DNA from: Fistularia commersonii
Lineage: Eukaryota > Chordata > Actinopteri > Syngnathiformes > Fistulariidae
NCBI GenBank assembly: GCA_037954325.1
Contig: JBBMNZ010000107.1
Span: 62,501-126,500, forward strand
DNA length: 64,000 bases
Reading direction: 5' to 3'
The position numbers and the translations under genes are program-made. A model generated the notes under the pieces. The model saw only the letters and a list, made by a program, of their open reading frames with translations. It was not told where the DNA came from and searched no databases. Shown one piece after another: positions 21,791 through 34,716 of the stretch; position 1 is the stretch's first letter, and every line of letters begins with the position of its first letter.

Positions 21791-22510
21791 AAGAGAGGGT
21801 GGGGGGGAAGCAAACCTTCTTCACGGCTCTAAGCTCGTTCGTCGCCGCTACTTGGGGAACACTGGATGGCTTTCTCCCTCCACTTCGTTACATTTTATGT
21901 CCGCTAGATGGCGGCATCCGACTGTGCACAGCGCTTGAAGCCCCACCAGGTGATCTGGCAGCTGTGTATGAGAGGAATAAACGAGTGGGGCCGTGAGTGC
22001 AATAAATCCCCCTCCACTTCTTACATGGATGTTATCACCCTGTTACTGTATTTTAACGATACCGCTGTGTTTTCCACCTCAATGTTAAGCCGATTTTTAA
22101 ACATTAAAAACCAAATTGCTCGATTCAGTGACACCGAGGCCGTGAGTGGAGGACTTATGGAGTCGACTCCTCCGCTTATTCATACGTGCATGTCTGGTGC
22201 TCCCGGAGCTTCACGCCGACGTCACGGGGATCCGTGTCCGAAGAAGGTGCACCTTGGCCGGTCTGCGGGGTCCTGTTGACCGGAAGCTGAGACTGGCCCT
22301 TCGAAATAACACGGAAAATAATTGAGAGCATATTTCTCAGTTGACAACGCCCCCCCTTGCTCTCATATTATTGGTATCTTTGCCCATTTACATCAAAATA
22401 AAATACTCATGACCCAAACAACAACTTTGAAAAATTCAACAACTTAAACTGCGATGCAGGCTTTGTCATAACATCTGCCGGCATCTCTTGTGTTGGACAA
22501 TAGTGTAGGG

Positions 22511-23257
22511 CTACCTTTCCACATATTTTCTTTGTGACATCTTAACACACTCTTCTGACTGACATATTTTCTGGGTATTGATTTTGATCACTTTGGCCAA
22601 GTCCTTCATTTTAAATCTAGCTGTAAGCATGATTTTCACCTCTTTCATTACTTCCTCATCACTCGCAGCTATGATTAAATCATCTACCCATATTATGATG
22701 ATGACTTTGTCATTTTGGTTTTCTTTGACATAGACACAATGATCTGCTTCATTCTGAATAAAGTCGTTGTCAATCAAGTAAGAATGGAGCATCAGATTCC
22801 AATGACGACCTGCCTGTTTAAGGCCGTATAGTCACTTTTCAAGTTTACGCACCAGCTTCTGTTTTGTATTTGTTACTTCATACCCTTCTGGTTGTTCTAC
22901 ACAGAGCTCACAATCTATGGGTGCATGAAGATAGGCTGTCTTTACATCCATTTGGTGTAGTAACAAATTTTCCTGAACTGATTTCTGCATAAACACCCTC
23001 ACACTTGTCATATTTGCTGTTGGAGAAAATGTTTCCTCAAAATCCGTGCCATACTTTTGACTGTAGCCCTTAGCAAAATAATGAGCTTTATATTTGTTTG
23101 TGCCATCTTCATTTCTATTTAGCGCATACGCCCAGCCCCCCCCACCCCCCACCCCCACCCCCCCGCCACTGCACACTTGCCTTGGGGTAGCTGTGTTAGG
23201 GTAAAAGTGTTGTTCTCTCTCAATGACTCCATCTCTTCGTCCATAGATTTCATCCAC
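22511..23257 (-). pseudogene. Copia family 2 RT (T copy b, M2)
   Basis: Frames 22511-22792 (WVDD) and 22832-23257 (leader, motif A). It has the same stop before LYGLKQ as 4467-5594, and a Gly-rich tract from a C-run at 23138-23164. The basic leader is at 23290-23532. Confidence 0.8.
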
Positions 23258-23925
23258 TTGTCAGCATTGAGGGAACTCCTTGCCTCTTTTTATGTCTGTG
23301 GGACACCACACGCCAGTCTATAACAGTAGTCAATGTTAGTGAACACTTGGTCATCGTCAATAGCACTAATCACATAACCATTAAAGTAACTGGGCTTCTT
23401 TTTGGTTCTAGTTGATCGTCTCACATTGTCTGCACTGCTTGGCTGTGTCACACGGTCAGATACGGGGTTGCCCATTTCCAAGGTGTACAAAGGTGTACAA
23501 GACAGTGTTGAGCCCAGCGATGATATATGCACTAGAAACTGTTACAATGACCGAAAGATAGCAGGCAGAACTAGAGGTTGCAGATATGAGGATGTTGAGG
23601 TTCTCTTTGGGAGTGACCAGGATGGATAGGATCAGGAATGAGTCTATCAGAGGAACAGCACATGTTCGATGTTTTGGAGAGAAGGTCAGAGAAGCCAGAC
23701 CGAGATGGTTCGGTCATGTACAGAGGAGGGATAGAGAATATATTGGTAGACGGATGCTGGAATTGGAGCTGCAAGGCAAGAGGTCTCGAGGAAGACCAAA
23801 GAGAGGATTTATGGACGTGGTGAGAGAGGAGATGAAGGCAGTTGGTGTGAGAGAGGAGGATACGGAGAATAGGGTTAGATGGAGAAAGTTGACTCGCTGT
23901 GGCCACACCTGACAGGAAAAGACAA

Positions 23926-24147
23926 AAGAAGAAGAAGAAGAAGAAGAAGAAGAAGAAGAAGAAGAAGAAGAAGAAGAAGAAGAAGAAGAAGAAGAAGAAG
24001 AAGAAGAAGAAGAAGAAGAAGGAGAGAAAGAAGAAGAAGAAGAAGAAGAAGAAGAAGAAGAAGAAGAAGAAGAAGAAGAAGAAGAAGAAGAAGAAGAAGA
24101 AGAAGAAGAAGGAGAGAAAGAAGAAGAAGAAGAAGAAGAAGAAGAAG

Positions 24148-24177
<30 letters not shown>
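23926..24177. repeat. (GAA)n, about 250 bp with internal period
   Basis: The longest GAA tract in the window. Two GGAGAGAAAG interruptions (about 24021 and 24111) are 90 bp apart, so a 90-bp segment of the tract was itself duplicated. Confidence 0.95.
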
Positions 24178-24180
<3 letters not shown>

Positions 24181-24182
<2 letters not shown>

Positions 24183-25832
24183 AAGAGAGGGTGGGGGGGA
24201 AGCAAACCTTCTTCACGGCTCTAAGCTCGTTCGTCGCCGCTACTTGGGGAACACTGGATGGCTTTCTCCCTCCGCTTCGTTACATTTTATGGCCGCTAGA
24301 TGGCAGCATCCGACTGTGCACAGCGCTTGAAGCCCCACCAGGTGATCTGGCAACTGTGTATGAGAGGAATAAACGAGTGGGGCCGTGAGTGCAATAAATC
24401 CCCCTCCACTTCTTACATGGATGTTATCACCCTGTTACTGTATTTTAACGATACCGCTGTGTTTTCCACCTCAATGTTAAGCCGATTTTTAAACATTAAA
24501 AACCAAATTGCTCGATTCAGTGACACCGAGGCCGTGAGTGGAGGACTTATGGAGTCGACTCCTCCGCTTATTCATACGTGCATGTCTGGTGCTCCCGGAG
24601 CTTCACGCCGACGTCACGGGGATCCGTGTCCGAAGAAGGTTCACCTTGGCCGGTCTGCGGGGTCCTGTTGACCGGAAGCTGAGACTGGCCCTTCGAAATA
24701 ACACGGAAAATAATTGAGAGCATATTTCTCAGTTGACAACGCCCCCACTTGCTCTCATATTATTGGTATCTTTGCCCATTTACATCAAAATAAAATACTC
24801 ATGACCCAAACAACAACTTTGAAAAATTCAACAACTTAAACTGCGATGCAGGCTTTGTCATAACATCTGCCGGCATCTCTTGTGTTGGACAATACTGTAG
24901 GGCTCCCTTTCCACATATTTTCTTTGTGACATCTTAACACACTCTTCTGACTGACATATTTTCTGGGTATTGATTTTGATCACTTTGGCCAAGTCCTTCA
25001 TTTTAAATCTAGCTGTAAGCATGATTTTCACCTCTTTCATTACTTCCTCATCACTCGCAGCTATGATTAAATCATCTACCCATATTATGATGATGACCTT
25101 GTCATTTTGGTTTTCTTTGACATAGACACAATGATCTGCTTCATTCTGAATAAAGTCGTTGTCAATCAAGTAAGAATGGAGCATCAGATTCCAATGACGA
25201 CCTGCCAAATTTTCCTGAACTGATTTCTGCATGAACACCCTCACACTTGTCACATTTGCTGTTGGAGAAAATGTTTCCTCAAAATCCGTGCCATACTTTT
25301 GACTGTAGCCCTTAGCAAAATAATGAGCTTTATATTTGTTTGTGCCAACTTCATTTCTTTTTAGCGCATACACCCACCCCCCCACCCCCACTGCACACTT
25401 GCCTTGGGGTAGCTGTGTTAGGGTCAAAGTGTTGTTCTCTCTCAATGACTCCATCTCGTCGTCCATAGATTTCATCCACTTGTCAGCATTGAGGGAACTC
25501 CTTGCCTCTTTAAATGTCTGTGGGACACCACACGCCAGTCTATAACAGTAGTCAATGTTAGTGAACACTTGGTCATCGTCAATAGCACTAGTCACATAAC
25601 CATTAAAGTAACTGGGCTTCTTTTTGGTTCTAGTTGATCGTCTCACATTGTCTGCACTGCTTGGCTGTGTCACACGGTCAGATACGGGGCTGCCCATTTC
25701 CAAGGTGTACAAAGGTGTACAAGACAGTGGTGAGACCAGCGATGATGTATGGACTAGAAACTGTAGAAGAAGAAGAAGAAGAAGAAGAAGAAGAAGAAGA
25801 AGAAGAAGAAGAAGAAGAAGAAGAAGAAGAAG

Positions 25833-25863
<31 letters not shown>

Positions 25864-25864
25864 T
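24181..25864. repeat. T sub-unit, M2 copy c
   Basis: Block X (24181-24665), LTR remnant (24666-24738), copia 2 with the motif A deletion, 40-bp RTE scrap, (GAA)n 25766-25862. It is the partner of 6187-7838 in M1, with a longer GAA run. Confidence 0.85.
24858..25712 (-). pseudogene. Copia family 2 RT with motif A deleted (T copy c, M2)
   Basis: 284-aa frame, the same as 6908-7717 but running 15 codons further (KYVEREPYSIVQHKRC) because the TAG after KYVER is changed. Same in-frame loss between VQENL and AGRHWN. WVDD is present. Confidence 0.8.
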
Positions 25865-25990
25865 AGAAAGAGAGGGTGGGGGGGAAGCAAACCTTCTCCA
25901 CGGCTCTAAACTCGTTCGTCGCCGCTACTCGGGGAACACCGGATGGCTTTCTCCCTCCGCTTCGTTACATTTTATGGCCGCTAGATGAAG

Positions 25991-26043
<53 letters not shown>
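25865..26043. repeat. Shortened block X and (ATC)n (M2)
   Basis: Same structure as 7840-8016. Confidence 0.85.
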
Positions 26044-26294
26044 GATCTGAGCTCATCTCTGTCTGGGTTTGTTGCTCTGGAGATGGGTTTGTCACAAATT
26101 TTAGCAGTCTGTGTTTTTAGTACTCTTTCACTATTTGGATAATATACAAAATAAGCTGGACTATTTTTGGCATATCCAATGAAAACTCCCTTCTCACCTC
26201 TTGAGTCAAGTTTCTTTTTGTTGTGCTTGTATGCATAGCACACAGCACCAAACTTTTGCATTTGTGACACATTTGGTTTCTTTCCCGTCAACAT
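26037..26294 (-). pseudogene. Copia integrase C-terminal region (M2)
   Basis: Residue-for-residue the same 85-aa frame as 8012-8269, ending in the GAT repeat. Confidence 0.75.
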
Positions 26295-26330
26295 AAAGTA
26301 AGCCGTCTGCTTTGTCCGATTATTAAAGCA

Positions 26331-26885
26331 TCAGTTCCTGACCACCGCTGCTGTCTGCACTGCATGGGTCCACAATGTTTTGGGTAGGTTGCTTCCTAGT
26401 AACATGCACCATGCCATGTCGAATAAAGTCCTCCAGTTTCTCTTTGCTTTCCCGTTTTGGTGTGGTGAGTATGGCGCTGACGTTTCATGTCTAACACCCC
26501 GTTTAGTCATTAGTCCTTGGTACTCTTTTGACATAAACTCAGTACAATTGTCAGATCTCATACACTTAATCTTCCCATAAGGGGCAGTGTCTGCTAAGAA
26601 TCTCTCTGTGGCACTCACTGTACCACTCTTTTGTTTGAGAAAGTACACAAAAATTGTGTTGGAATAATCATCAGTAAACGACAATGCAAATCTGTGTCCA
26701 TCTATAGATATGGGATCTACTGGCCCTGCCAGATCTGTATGCACTAAATCAAACACCTTTGTTGCTCTTGCATCAGGCTCTCTGTTTCTGATCTGCACAA
26801 ACTTCCCTTGAATACACACTTCACATGGTGATACAGGTTTTTCAGTTTTCCCTTTGATTACCATACCATCAATCACTTTTGTCAA
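26331..26885 (-). pseudogene. Copia integrase core (M2)
   Basis: Identical protein to 8306-8860, including Lys at the third catalytic position, so the mutation is older than the M1/M2 duplication. Confidence 0.8.
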
Positions 26886-26900
26886 CTTTTGTACATCGCT

Positions 26901-27278
26901 CTAATTACAATGGCCGAAAATTTCATGCCATGTTTGTAAATCAAAACACCCTTTGCATTTGTCATTACTTTCATCTGCTGTAGATAGGTAGTAAAGTGTG
27001 TTCTGCACATGAATAGGAAATACAGTACCGTCACTCATTTTGACTATGTCTTTTCCTTCATTGAAGATTACCGTTGCTCCGTTTGCTGTGGCGGCCATCA
27101 CAGAAAAAATGTCCTGTGGACAGGAAGGGATGAACATTGCGTTTCTCAGTGGTGCTGTGTGGTGACGTCCTCTGCTGTCTATGAGGATCACCTCTGCCTC
27201 TCCCCGCTGCTTCGCCACGCCTTGACACTTGGTCGCGTCTGCCAGCTCAACATGGTGTGTGTCAGCTCTGAACGTCAC
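26901..27278 (-). pseudogene. Copia GAG-pre-integrase region (M2)
   Basis: Identical frame to 8876-9253, with the same missing protease core. Confidence 0.7.
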
Positions 27279-27820
27279 TGAAAAACACGGAAGTCAGCAA
27301 ATTTGAGCTTTTCTTCACTTTGAGTCACATGAACTGCAAATGGTTTGAACGATTCTGGAAGTCCCTTTAGCACCATAGCTATGAGAAGATCATCACTCAT
27401 GACTTCCTCTGCATTTCTTAGCACCGTGATTATAGTCTCTGCCCTAATCACAAAGTCTGTTACGCTTTCATTGCTTCCTTTCTGCAGTTTTGTCAGGTCA
27501 GTATACAGGTTTATAATGCCAGGCTTCCCTTTACCTGCGTAATACTCTCGTAGCATCTTCAGTGCCTTTCTCCCATCATCTGCAGCTTCGCGCATGACCA
27601 GGCCTAGACTTTTGTCATCTAAAAACTGGATCGGTTCGGCATGGGCCATTTCATTCAGCTCCTTGTCCTTCGCCTCCTCGTCATCGTCATCAAATTCTGG
27701 AGTTTCACTCAGAATTGTGTCTTTGAGCCCCTGTAGCCGCATGCAGGTCAAGCATTTAGTCTCCCAGAGTTCATACTGCTTCTCATCTTCCACACCGAGA
27801 CAGTCTCTGGTGGCGATTGG
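27275..27820 (-). pseudogene. Copia Gag fragment (M2)
   Basis: Same 201-aa frame as 9250-9855. The terminal part past about 27820 overlaps env on the other strand and is not Gag. Confidence 0.7.
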
Positions 27821-27824
27821 TAAA

Positions 27825-29251
27825 TGTAACGGCAGGAGACCAAACTGATTGTTATGTTTGTACGGTAATGCCAATATCAATGTCTCATAACCCGACTATA
27901 CAACCTCATCCAATTAACCAAAGTGAGACCTTGTCTATAATATGGGTATATTCCCAAGGATTGAGTCAGAGATTTGGAATTTTTCAGAATATAACAAATA
28001 CCTCAGTCCTTCCTTTTCTGCCTTACGATCCATCCAAATGGCGATTACCAGCTAATTATTCTATGGTAACCAATAAAACTGTCATTGAGGGATTCACTCT
28101 AATGACAATACAAAAGACACCACCATTTTGTATGAAACGACAGTGTGGTAAGAAAGAGCATTATCTAGGCCAACTACAGTGTGACACTGTGCTAGATATG
28201 GAAACGGATAGACCGGTTAGGAAAACCTATGACTACTATAATAATAGTATATGTGAGGTTGGAAAGTGGGGAATGGGCGTGTGTGCCATGAATCTGACAG
28301 CCCTCAAGCCATTATTGGGCATTGAAACAAACCTCACCAAATCTGGTATACCACCATGGAGGATTTTTGCATTCCCACACAAATACGGTTATCCATACAT
28401 GCCCAAAAACACATGTATGGATTTGTGGCAAACGAGCATTTCTGTATCTGCCTGAACATTGGTGTGGCACATGCTATTTGGCCCGATTAGGAAGTGCTAT
28501 GACTTTTATACCAGAGCATAACATGACTCATAGCGTACAACTCATTAGGCCTATGGGACATGAACGTAGTCGAAGAGCCTTGATAAGTGACTCTAGAGGA
28601 ATACTTATGACAATGTTCCCTAACTATGGTGTAGCCTACTCGGGACATCGAATGAATGAGGTCTGGGCGACATTACAGAACCTAACGTCAAGGGTTCTAG
28701 AATTGAATGGACTGATACAAAACAATCCAGAGACTATGGCTATGAAAGAAATGCTTTTACAAAATCGTGTGGCTTTAGATATTGTCTTAGCCAAGGAAGG
28801 TGGTGTATGTGCGATAATAGGACAACAATGTTGCACATATATCCCAGACACGCGAGACAATTTCACAGTAATTCATGACAAATTGACGACATTAAAGAAC
28901 CAACTAGAGGGTAAAGAGGACAGTGATACTTTAATGTCGTTTTTACAGTTTGACCCTCTTGGATGGATCATCAACGGAACTTGGTGGCAAATACTTTTAA
29001 AGTGCCTTACACCTGTGATTGTGATTCTTATTTTGTTTTGTTTATTTACTATGTGCGTTATTCCTTGTTTGAGAAGCATGATTGCTAAAATGGCTTCCGC
29101 AGCCTTTGTCCAGATGGCAATAGTAGCAGTGCAGACCCAACCAAGGACTCACTACACTGGACAGATACATGAGCAACTGCCTATAAGTGATTCAGAAAAA
29201 GAAAATGATAACAATTTGACTGTGGAGGACGACGACCATGATGTTGTATGA
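27825..29251 (+). pseudogene. env: Retroviral gamma-type env remnant, TM part open (M2)
   Basis: SU frame 27817-28455 with the same missing N-terminus and the same SU/TM frame change as M1. The downstream frame 28322-29251 (309 aa) is uninterrupted: about 30 leading residues out of frame, then VWICGKRA, CGTC (48-51), RSRR (82-85), heptad region with N-x-T/S sites, C-x6-CC at 163-171, hydrophobic anchor about 223-248 and an acidic tail of about 60 residues. The M1 stop is absent. Position 28134 encodes Met where M1 has Ile. The copy lacks SU signal sequences, so it is not an intact env. Homology to fish env-derived genes is possible but not tested. Confidence 0.8.
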
Positions 29252-29435
29252 AGTGTTATCTGTAAACTATGTACCAACATGGCATGATGATGCTGAAGAG
29301 TTTAACATTGTTCGGAGTCTCATAAACAGGAGAGAATTGTTCGAGTTTACTCTCTATTTCTATAACTATGTTATTTCGACTACTCACATGAAGTTAGCCA
29401 GACATGCTAGAGCACAAAAGACCTTTGTCCTCTAA

Positions 29436-29826
29436 CAAGAGTTGGGCCCTCCAAGATATTCCAATGGTCGTAAACATCTTTAGATAAGAACCTACCCCCC
29501 CGTAAACGTAAATCTAAACGAGGATAAACACTTCTGGAGAGAAACCTGACCACCCCTGTATATCATCCTGGACAACTTCACATATGCATGAACTATACTA
29601 TCGAATAAATGTTGTTTATGTAAATAAACACTTTCACACAATAACAAGCCGAGGAAGGAGGAACTCGGGGGGATTCTCTGGATCTTGGCTCCAAAGAGCG
29701 CGCTGAGTCTCCCCCTCTGCAGAGCACAAAAGAATAGTCGCTTGTCTGTGTTATTTCTTATGATAACCTCAGTCTCCTCTTTACAGGTTTTACCTTAGAC
29801 CAGCATGAATTAGAATTACTCTCTAA
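29436..29826 (+). other. Candidate LTR/UTR of the env-bearing retrovirus (M2)
   Basis: As 11411-11800. It has two AATAAA hexamers (29604-29609 and 29623-29628) and an altered TATA box. Confidence 0.45.
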
Positions 29827-29836
29827 TAGCCGCGAG

Positions 29837-30707
29837 TGGGGCATCTACCTGCATGTCCAGAAGCTTCCTGTTCAGCAGGGCAGGTCGAATGGTGTTAAAA
29901 GCACTGGAGAAGTCAAAGAACATGACTCTCACAGTGCTTCCTGCCTCCTCCAGGTGTGTGTAGATTCTGTGCAGCAGGAAGATGATGGCGTCTTCCACTC
30001 CTATCCGTGGGTGGTATGCGAACCGCAGGGGGTCCAGCGAAGGTCCGACGACTGTGCCAAGGTGCCTCAGGACGAGCCTCTCCAGCGACTTCATGACGTG
30101 TGATGTCAGGGCCACCGGTCTGTAGTCGCTGTGTCTGCTGGGATGCTTCACCTCGGGCGCTGGAACCAGGCATGAGGTTTTCCACCGGTCGGGGACAACC
30201 ATCTGGGTCAGGCTCAGGTTGAAGAGATGTGAGAAGATCCCACACAGCTGAGAGGCACATCCTTTCAGCACTCTGGGGCTGAGGCCGTCAGGGCCAGCAG
30301 CTTTCCTGGGACGAAGGCGGCTGAACTCTCTTCCCACCTCCTCAGCGGTGAAGGCAACAGGAGGGGGTGGAGAGAGTCCCAGTGGGGGGCAGGACGGCTG
30401 AGGTGTAAACGAGACATCGTCCAGGGAAGCAGAAGAGGTGCGTGGGGGAGGGGGAAAGCTCCTTAAAGTGAGGGGTGAGGGCACGGGGGAAGGAAAGTCC
30501 TGAGAGGAGCTGGGGGGAGGGTGGGCGGAGGCACCTTCATCAAATCTGTTAAAAAACAGGTTTAGTTTGTTTGCCTCCTGCAAGTCTCCTTCCATCATCT
30601 GGCTTGCTTGTTTTCCATGGCCAATGATGAGTTTGCAGTATCGTCGCTCTTCTCAGCGGCTCCAAACTGTCTTCAGCCGTCTTTGGGGGTTTCCTGGGCC
30701 CATAACC
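29837..30707 (-). mobile_element. L2/CR1-like LINE fragment (M2)
   Basis: Same 260-aa frame (29816-30598) and same lost 3' half as in M1. Confidence 0.75.
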
Positions 30708-30929
30708 TGTTATCAGAGGTTATCTGTGCAGTAGATCTGCGTGCTACCCCTCAATACCGACTGGGTCTTTTACGGAGGAATAATATGTGTGACACGCCTC
30801 TTGTTTTACAGAACTGGAAGAAGTTGAGTTTATTTTCAAGCAAATAAAAACACTACGGACAGACCGGAAGCTGGGACTGGCCATTCAAAATAAAAGGGAA
30901 ATAACTGAGAGCATATTTCTCAGATAACA
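30708..30929 (-). mobile_element. Solo LTR, 222 bp (M2)
   Basis: Same ends and flanks as 12682-12903. Confidence 0.65.
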
Positions 30930-32006
30930 ACTGCACTTTCTGTCCAGAATTGAGATTCCCTGGAGTGATAGTCGGGGTAACTGTGGTTGTACGGTTCGGT
31001 GCGTCATTATATTTTTGGTCAGGAATACAAATTGTCGAGGCAGTGCGTTTCGTAACTTTATCAACTCTAATATGGGAGGCTTAAATCTGTGTGTAGTACA
31101 GAACTGTTCAAAGTCTAGAGGACTGCCATTGTCATCCATCAAGTCAATTCTTGACCATATACCTTTCTCAAAGCATTCCTTGTAAAACAGAGGTTTGTTG
31201 CCACGCAGTACATATCTATTGTTCCAAATTATTGTACTGTGTGGTGAGAAATTGTGTACATATATCATTTTCCATTATAATAGTATTTGTTTATGGAACT
31301 CTGAAAATTGGACAGGAATCTTGTTGATATCCAAGTCAGAGATAAGTAGAAGACTTAGGCCACCGACTATGTTGAATAAGTGGTTTGGAGTACAATACCA
31401 GAAAGAATGATGATGTTTGATCCAGGATTTCAACCAGTTCACCTTCAATGTCCCATTCAGCCAGTCTAACTCTATCACTTTCAGCCCTCCTTCACTTGTT
31501 TCTTTCACCATATGTGATTTTTTTAGATGGTGTGGTCTGTTCCTCCAGATAAAGTTGAAATTTATTTGGTTAATAGATTTGATGAGTTGATTTGGAGCAG
31601 CATTGGAATACACTGGGTATATACATCTGGATAAACATTCCATTTTACTCAAATATATCCGGCCTAATATTGATAAATCTCTTTGGAGCCATATATTCAA
31701 TTTTGCTTTACTTTGATTCAGTTTAGATTCAATGTTCCTGGACTGATTTAACTTTTGGTCCTTAGATAGGAAAATGCTCAAGTATTTTATTTCTGATTTG
31801 ATAGGAACATTGCTGATTTCCTTTAGTGGTGAGTCATGCAGCTCAAGAAGTTTGCATTTCTTTAAGTTTAATGACAATCCTGAAGCCTTGGAGAATGTTT
31901 TAATTTTTTCAACGCTTATTGGGACTTGATGTTCATTTTTCAAAACTAAGGTTGTGTCATCTGCCAGCAGGCTAATAACAATTTCTGTCCCCGACATTAT
32001 TTCTGT

Positions 32007-32007
<1 letters not shown>
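30930..32007 (-). pseudogene. L1-clade ORF2 fragment (M2)
   Basis: Frames 31275-32075 and 30885-31268, split by the same Tyr-to-stop change as M1. NVPIKSEI matches the M3 copies (M1 has SVPIKSEI). Confidence 0.8.
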
Positions 32008-32081
<74 letters not shown>

Positions 32082-32085
32082 ACAC
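32008..32085. repeat. (CA)n microsatellite
   Basis: Shorter counterpart of 13981-14093. Confidence 0.95.
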
Positions 32086-32530
32086 CTTAATTCCACTCTT
32101 TTATATACGCATGCCTGGAGTTCCGGGAGCTCGTTCTCAACGTTCTGGGAATAATCATAGTTGTGCTGATACCATTAGCCGAAACGCCCCCCCCCCACAC
32201 ACCACCACCACCACCCCACACACACATTAGCTCCTCCATTCATTCACATGTACACGCCGGCTGCTCCGGGGGCTCCACGCCGACGTTTCGGTGATCGATG
32301 TCCGGAGAAGGTGCACCATTGCCGGTCTGCGGTGTCCTGTAGACCCCCCCCTCCATACACACATGCAATACGCCTTGAAACTCATCGCTCGCACCGACGC
32401 GGGGAATCCTTTTCCCTACTTCCACAACAACGGCAAGAATCGCGTTGCGTCGGCCGCCGTGAGGAAGGGGGGGGGGGGGGGGGCATTAAGGGGGGGGAGA
32501 GAGAGACATGGAGATTTTCTCAGCCTCTCA
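32086..32530. repeat. Satellite A', M2
   Basis: Counterpart of 14094-14545, with a shorter ACC repeat near 32200. Confidence 0.75.
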
Positions 32531-32925
32531 TTCTTTTTTTTTTTTTTTTAATTGAACATAAATAGTACACACAACTATACAAATGTACAAATAAACATGG
32601 CAAGGTAGAACTGAATGTCAATGAAACAACCAGGCATGAGGAACCAAAGGACATAAGGACATTCATTCTGTATGTAATCAGAAGTTAATAGTGTTAACGG
32701 TTTGTGAGAAATTTACAATGCTAGACAAAAAAAGAAATTAAAATGAAATAATTAAATCAATAGATAGACTAATAAAAAATTAAAACGAAAAAATGATTGC
32801 AAGGGGAGTACAACATGTAATTAAGTTGGCGACTCACAAGGAATCTCAGATATCAAATTGTATATTTTTTGTTGTTTATATATAAACATATACAAAACAA
32901 ACATATATTGTTTGTTGTTGTTTAT
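32531..32925 (-). mobile_element. L1 3'UTR with poly(A) (M2)
   Basis: Counterpart of 14546-14935; T-run at 32533-32549. Confidence 0.7.
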
Positions 32926-33077
32926 TTTTGGGACATAAGCGAATCACGGTCCGGGCTTCTGCCCTCCTCCGCTCCTCACCTCATCCGCTCCAGGCCCTGG
33001 TACTCCCTGTCCGCGGGACCCCCCCCCCCCCCACCACCACCAAAACAAACTCTCACACACAGATAAACACACGCACA

Positions 33078-33118
<41 letters not shown>

Positions 33119-33513
33119 ACGCACACAAACACGCACAAACACACACACACACACACACACACACCTGAACTCATCATAGCTGTGCTAATAGCATTGGCCA
33201 AAACGTATCCACAACAAAACAAACATTAGCTCATCCACTCATTCACATATGTGTGTGCCTAGAGGTATGGGAGCTCCAGTCATACGTCCGGGTGATCTAT
33301 GTCCGGAGAAGGCTCACATTGGCCGGTCTAAGGGGTTCTTCTGCCCCCACAGCTTCCCCGCCTCTGAGAGGAGAAAAATTACCTCCGCTCCTCCGCTCCT
33401 CCGCTTTTCAGCTCCACCGCTCCTCCTCTATGGGCCCTGGTACTCCCCCCCCCCACCTAAACAAACTCTCACACATACACACACAAACACACTCACACAC
33501 ACACAAAAACACA

Positions 33514-33550
<37 letters not shown>

Positions 33551-34060
33551 ACACACCTTAACTCATCATAGCTGTGCTAATAGCATTGGCCGAAACGCAT
33601 CCACAACCAAACAAACATTAGCTCATCCACTCATTCACATGTGTGTGCCCAATGGTCCGAGAGCTCCAATCATACGTCCGGGGGATCTTTGTCCGGAGTA
33701 TGCTCACATTAGCCAGTCTAAGGGGTTCTTCTGCCCCCAAACTTCCCCGCCTCTGAGAGGAGAAACATTACCTCCGCTCCTCCGCTTCTCAGCTCCATCG
33801 CTCCTCCGCTTTGGGCCCTGGAATTCCCGAACCGCTGGACATAAGCGAATCACGGGCCGGGCTTCTGCCCTCCTCCGCTCCTCAGCTCATCGTTCGAGGC
33901 CCCGGTACTCCCTGTCCGCGACCCCCCCCCACCTAAACAAATTCACACTCACACACACGCACACACACACACACAGACACACACACACACACACACAAAC
34001 ACACCTTAACTCATCATAGCTGTGCTAATAGCATTAGCCGAAACGCATCCACAACCAAAC
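32926..34060. repeat. Satellite A and (CA)n across the M2/M3 boundary
   Basis: End piece with C-run (33019-33032), CA run to 33164, then the CTGAACTC monomer, a second monomer (core near 33559) and a third cut by the copia LTR. Same content as 14936-16084. Confidence 0.85.
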
Positions 34061-34417
34061 TGTTGCGTTTAAGTTCGCAGCTTCTTCGTTTTCCATGTTT
34101 CGGAAGGAATTCACAAGTTTGCCTTGTTTGAATCGTCTTTTATTTTCTTCTTCACAGCTCCGGGAATCAACATCGGTTAGCCATGGGACATGTACAGTAC
34201 AGAGTGAGGGAAAAATTCCCGCCAGCACCGCTATACCAAAAAAAAAAACACCGACGTAGAAGTTAACGTCAAGTTAGCTGAACAGTCGCGAAAAACTAAA
34301 ACAAGTCCCAAACCTTGTCATAAAGTGCCATGCATTTCCTGAGAGTAGATACAAATACAACATATGTATACTAGAATGTAAACTCAAATAAAACTAATGA
34401 GATCACCTATCTCAACA
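34061..34417 (-). mobile_element. Copia family 1, 3' LTR (M3)
   Basis: 357 bp with the same termini and flanks as in M1. Confidence 0.85.
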
Positions 34418-34716
34418 CCCCCTCTTGATCTCAACATCCAAAAAAAATCTTTGGACATTTTAATTTCCAAAGAACCACTTTTTGAATTGTTCTATTTTTA
34501 CCTTTGTCATGAGTTTTATCGAGATGTCTGCCAACATGTCCTCTGATGGACAATAGATAAGATTTATTTAACCCTCACTGAGTGCTTCACGAATGAAATG
34601 ATATTTTACATCAATGTGTTTTGACCTTTGTCTGTTTACAGGATTCTTACTCAGTGCGATGGCCCCCTGATTGTCTCCGTAGATTGTTGTGCAACTGTAC
34701 ATTTTGTTGTCCATAC
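34418..34716 (-). pseudogene. Copia family 1 RNase H C-terminus (M3, truncated)
   Basis: Only the last ~100 codons of the element remain, up to NKMYSC. It shares the EALSEG stop with M2 and M4. It is fused at about 34716 to RTE sequence. Confidence 0.8.

Larger units (their letters stand above)
21790..24180. repeat. T sub-unit, M2 copy b (extra copy)
   Basis: Block X (21790-22273), LTR remnant (22274-22346), copia 2 (22347-23490), RTE tail (23491-23925), (GAA)n 23926-24177. This copy has no partner in M1. It matches the first M1 copy better than its neighbours at the TAGTGTAGGGC site and at the LEK-stop, consistent with unequal exchange. Confidence 0.85.
15195..33164. repeat. Macro-tandem unit M2
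   Basis: Second unit (about 18.0 kb), colinear with M1 from satellite A through the L1 3'UTR. The length excess comes mainly from a third T sub-unit (21790-24180) and an additional satellite A monomer before the LTR. By eye the env, integrase and L2 segments differ from M1 at only scattered bases, so the duplication looks recent. Identity was not computed. Confidence 0.85.
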
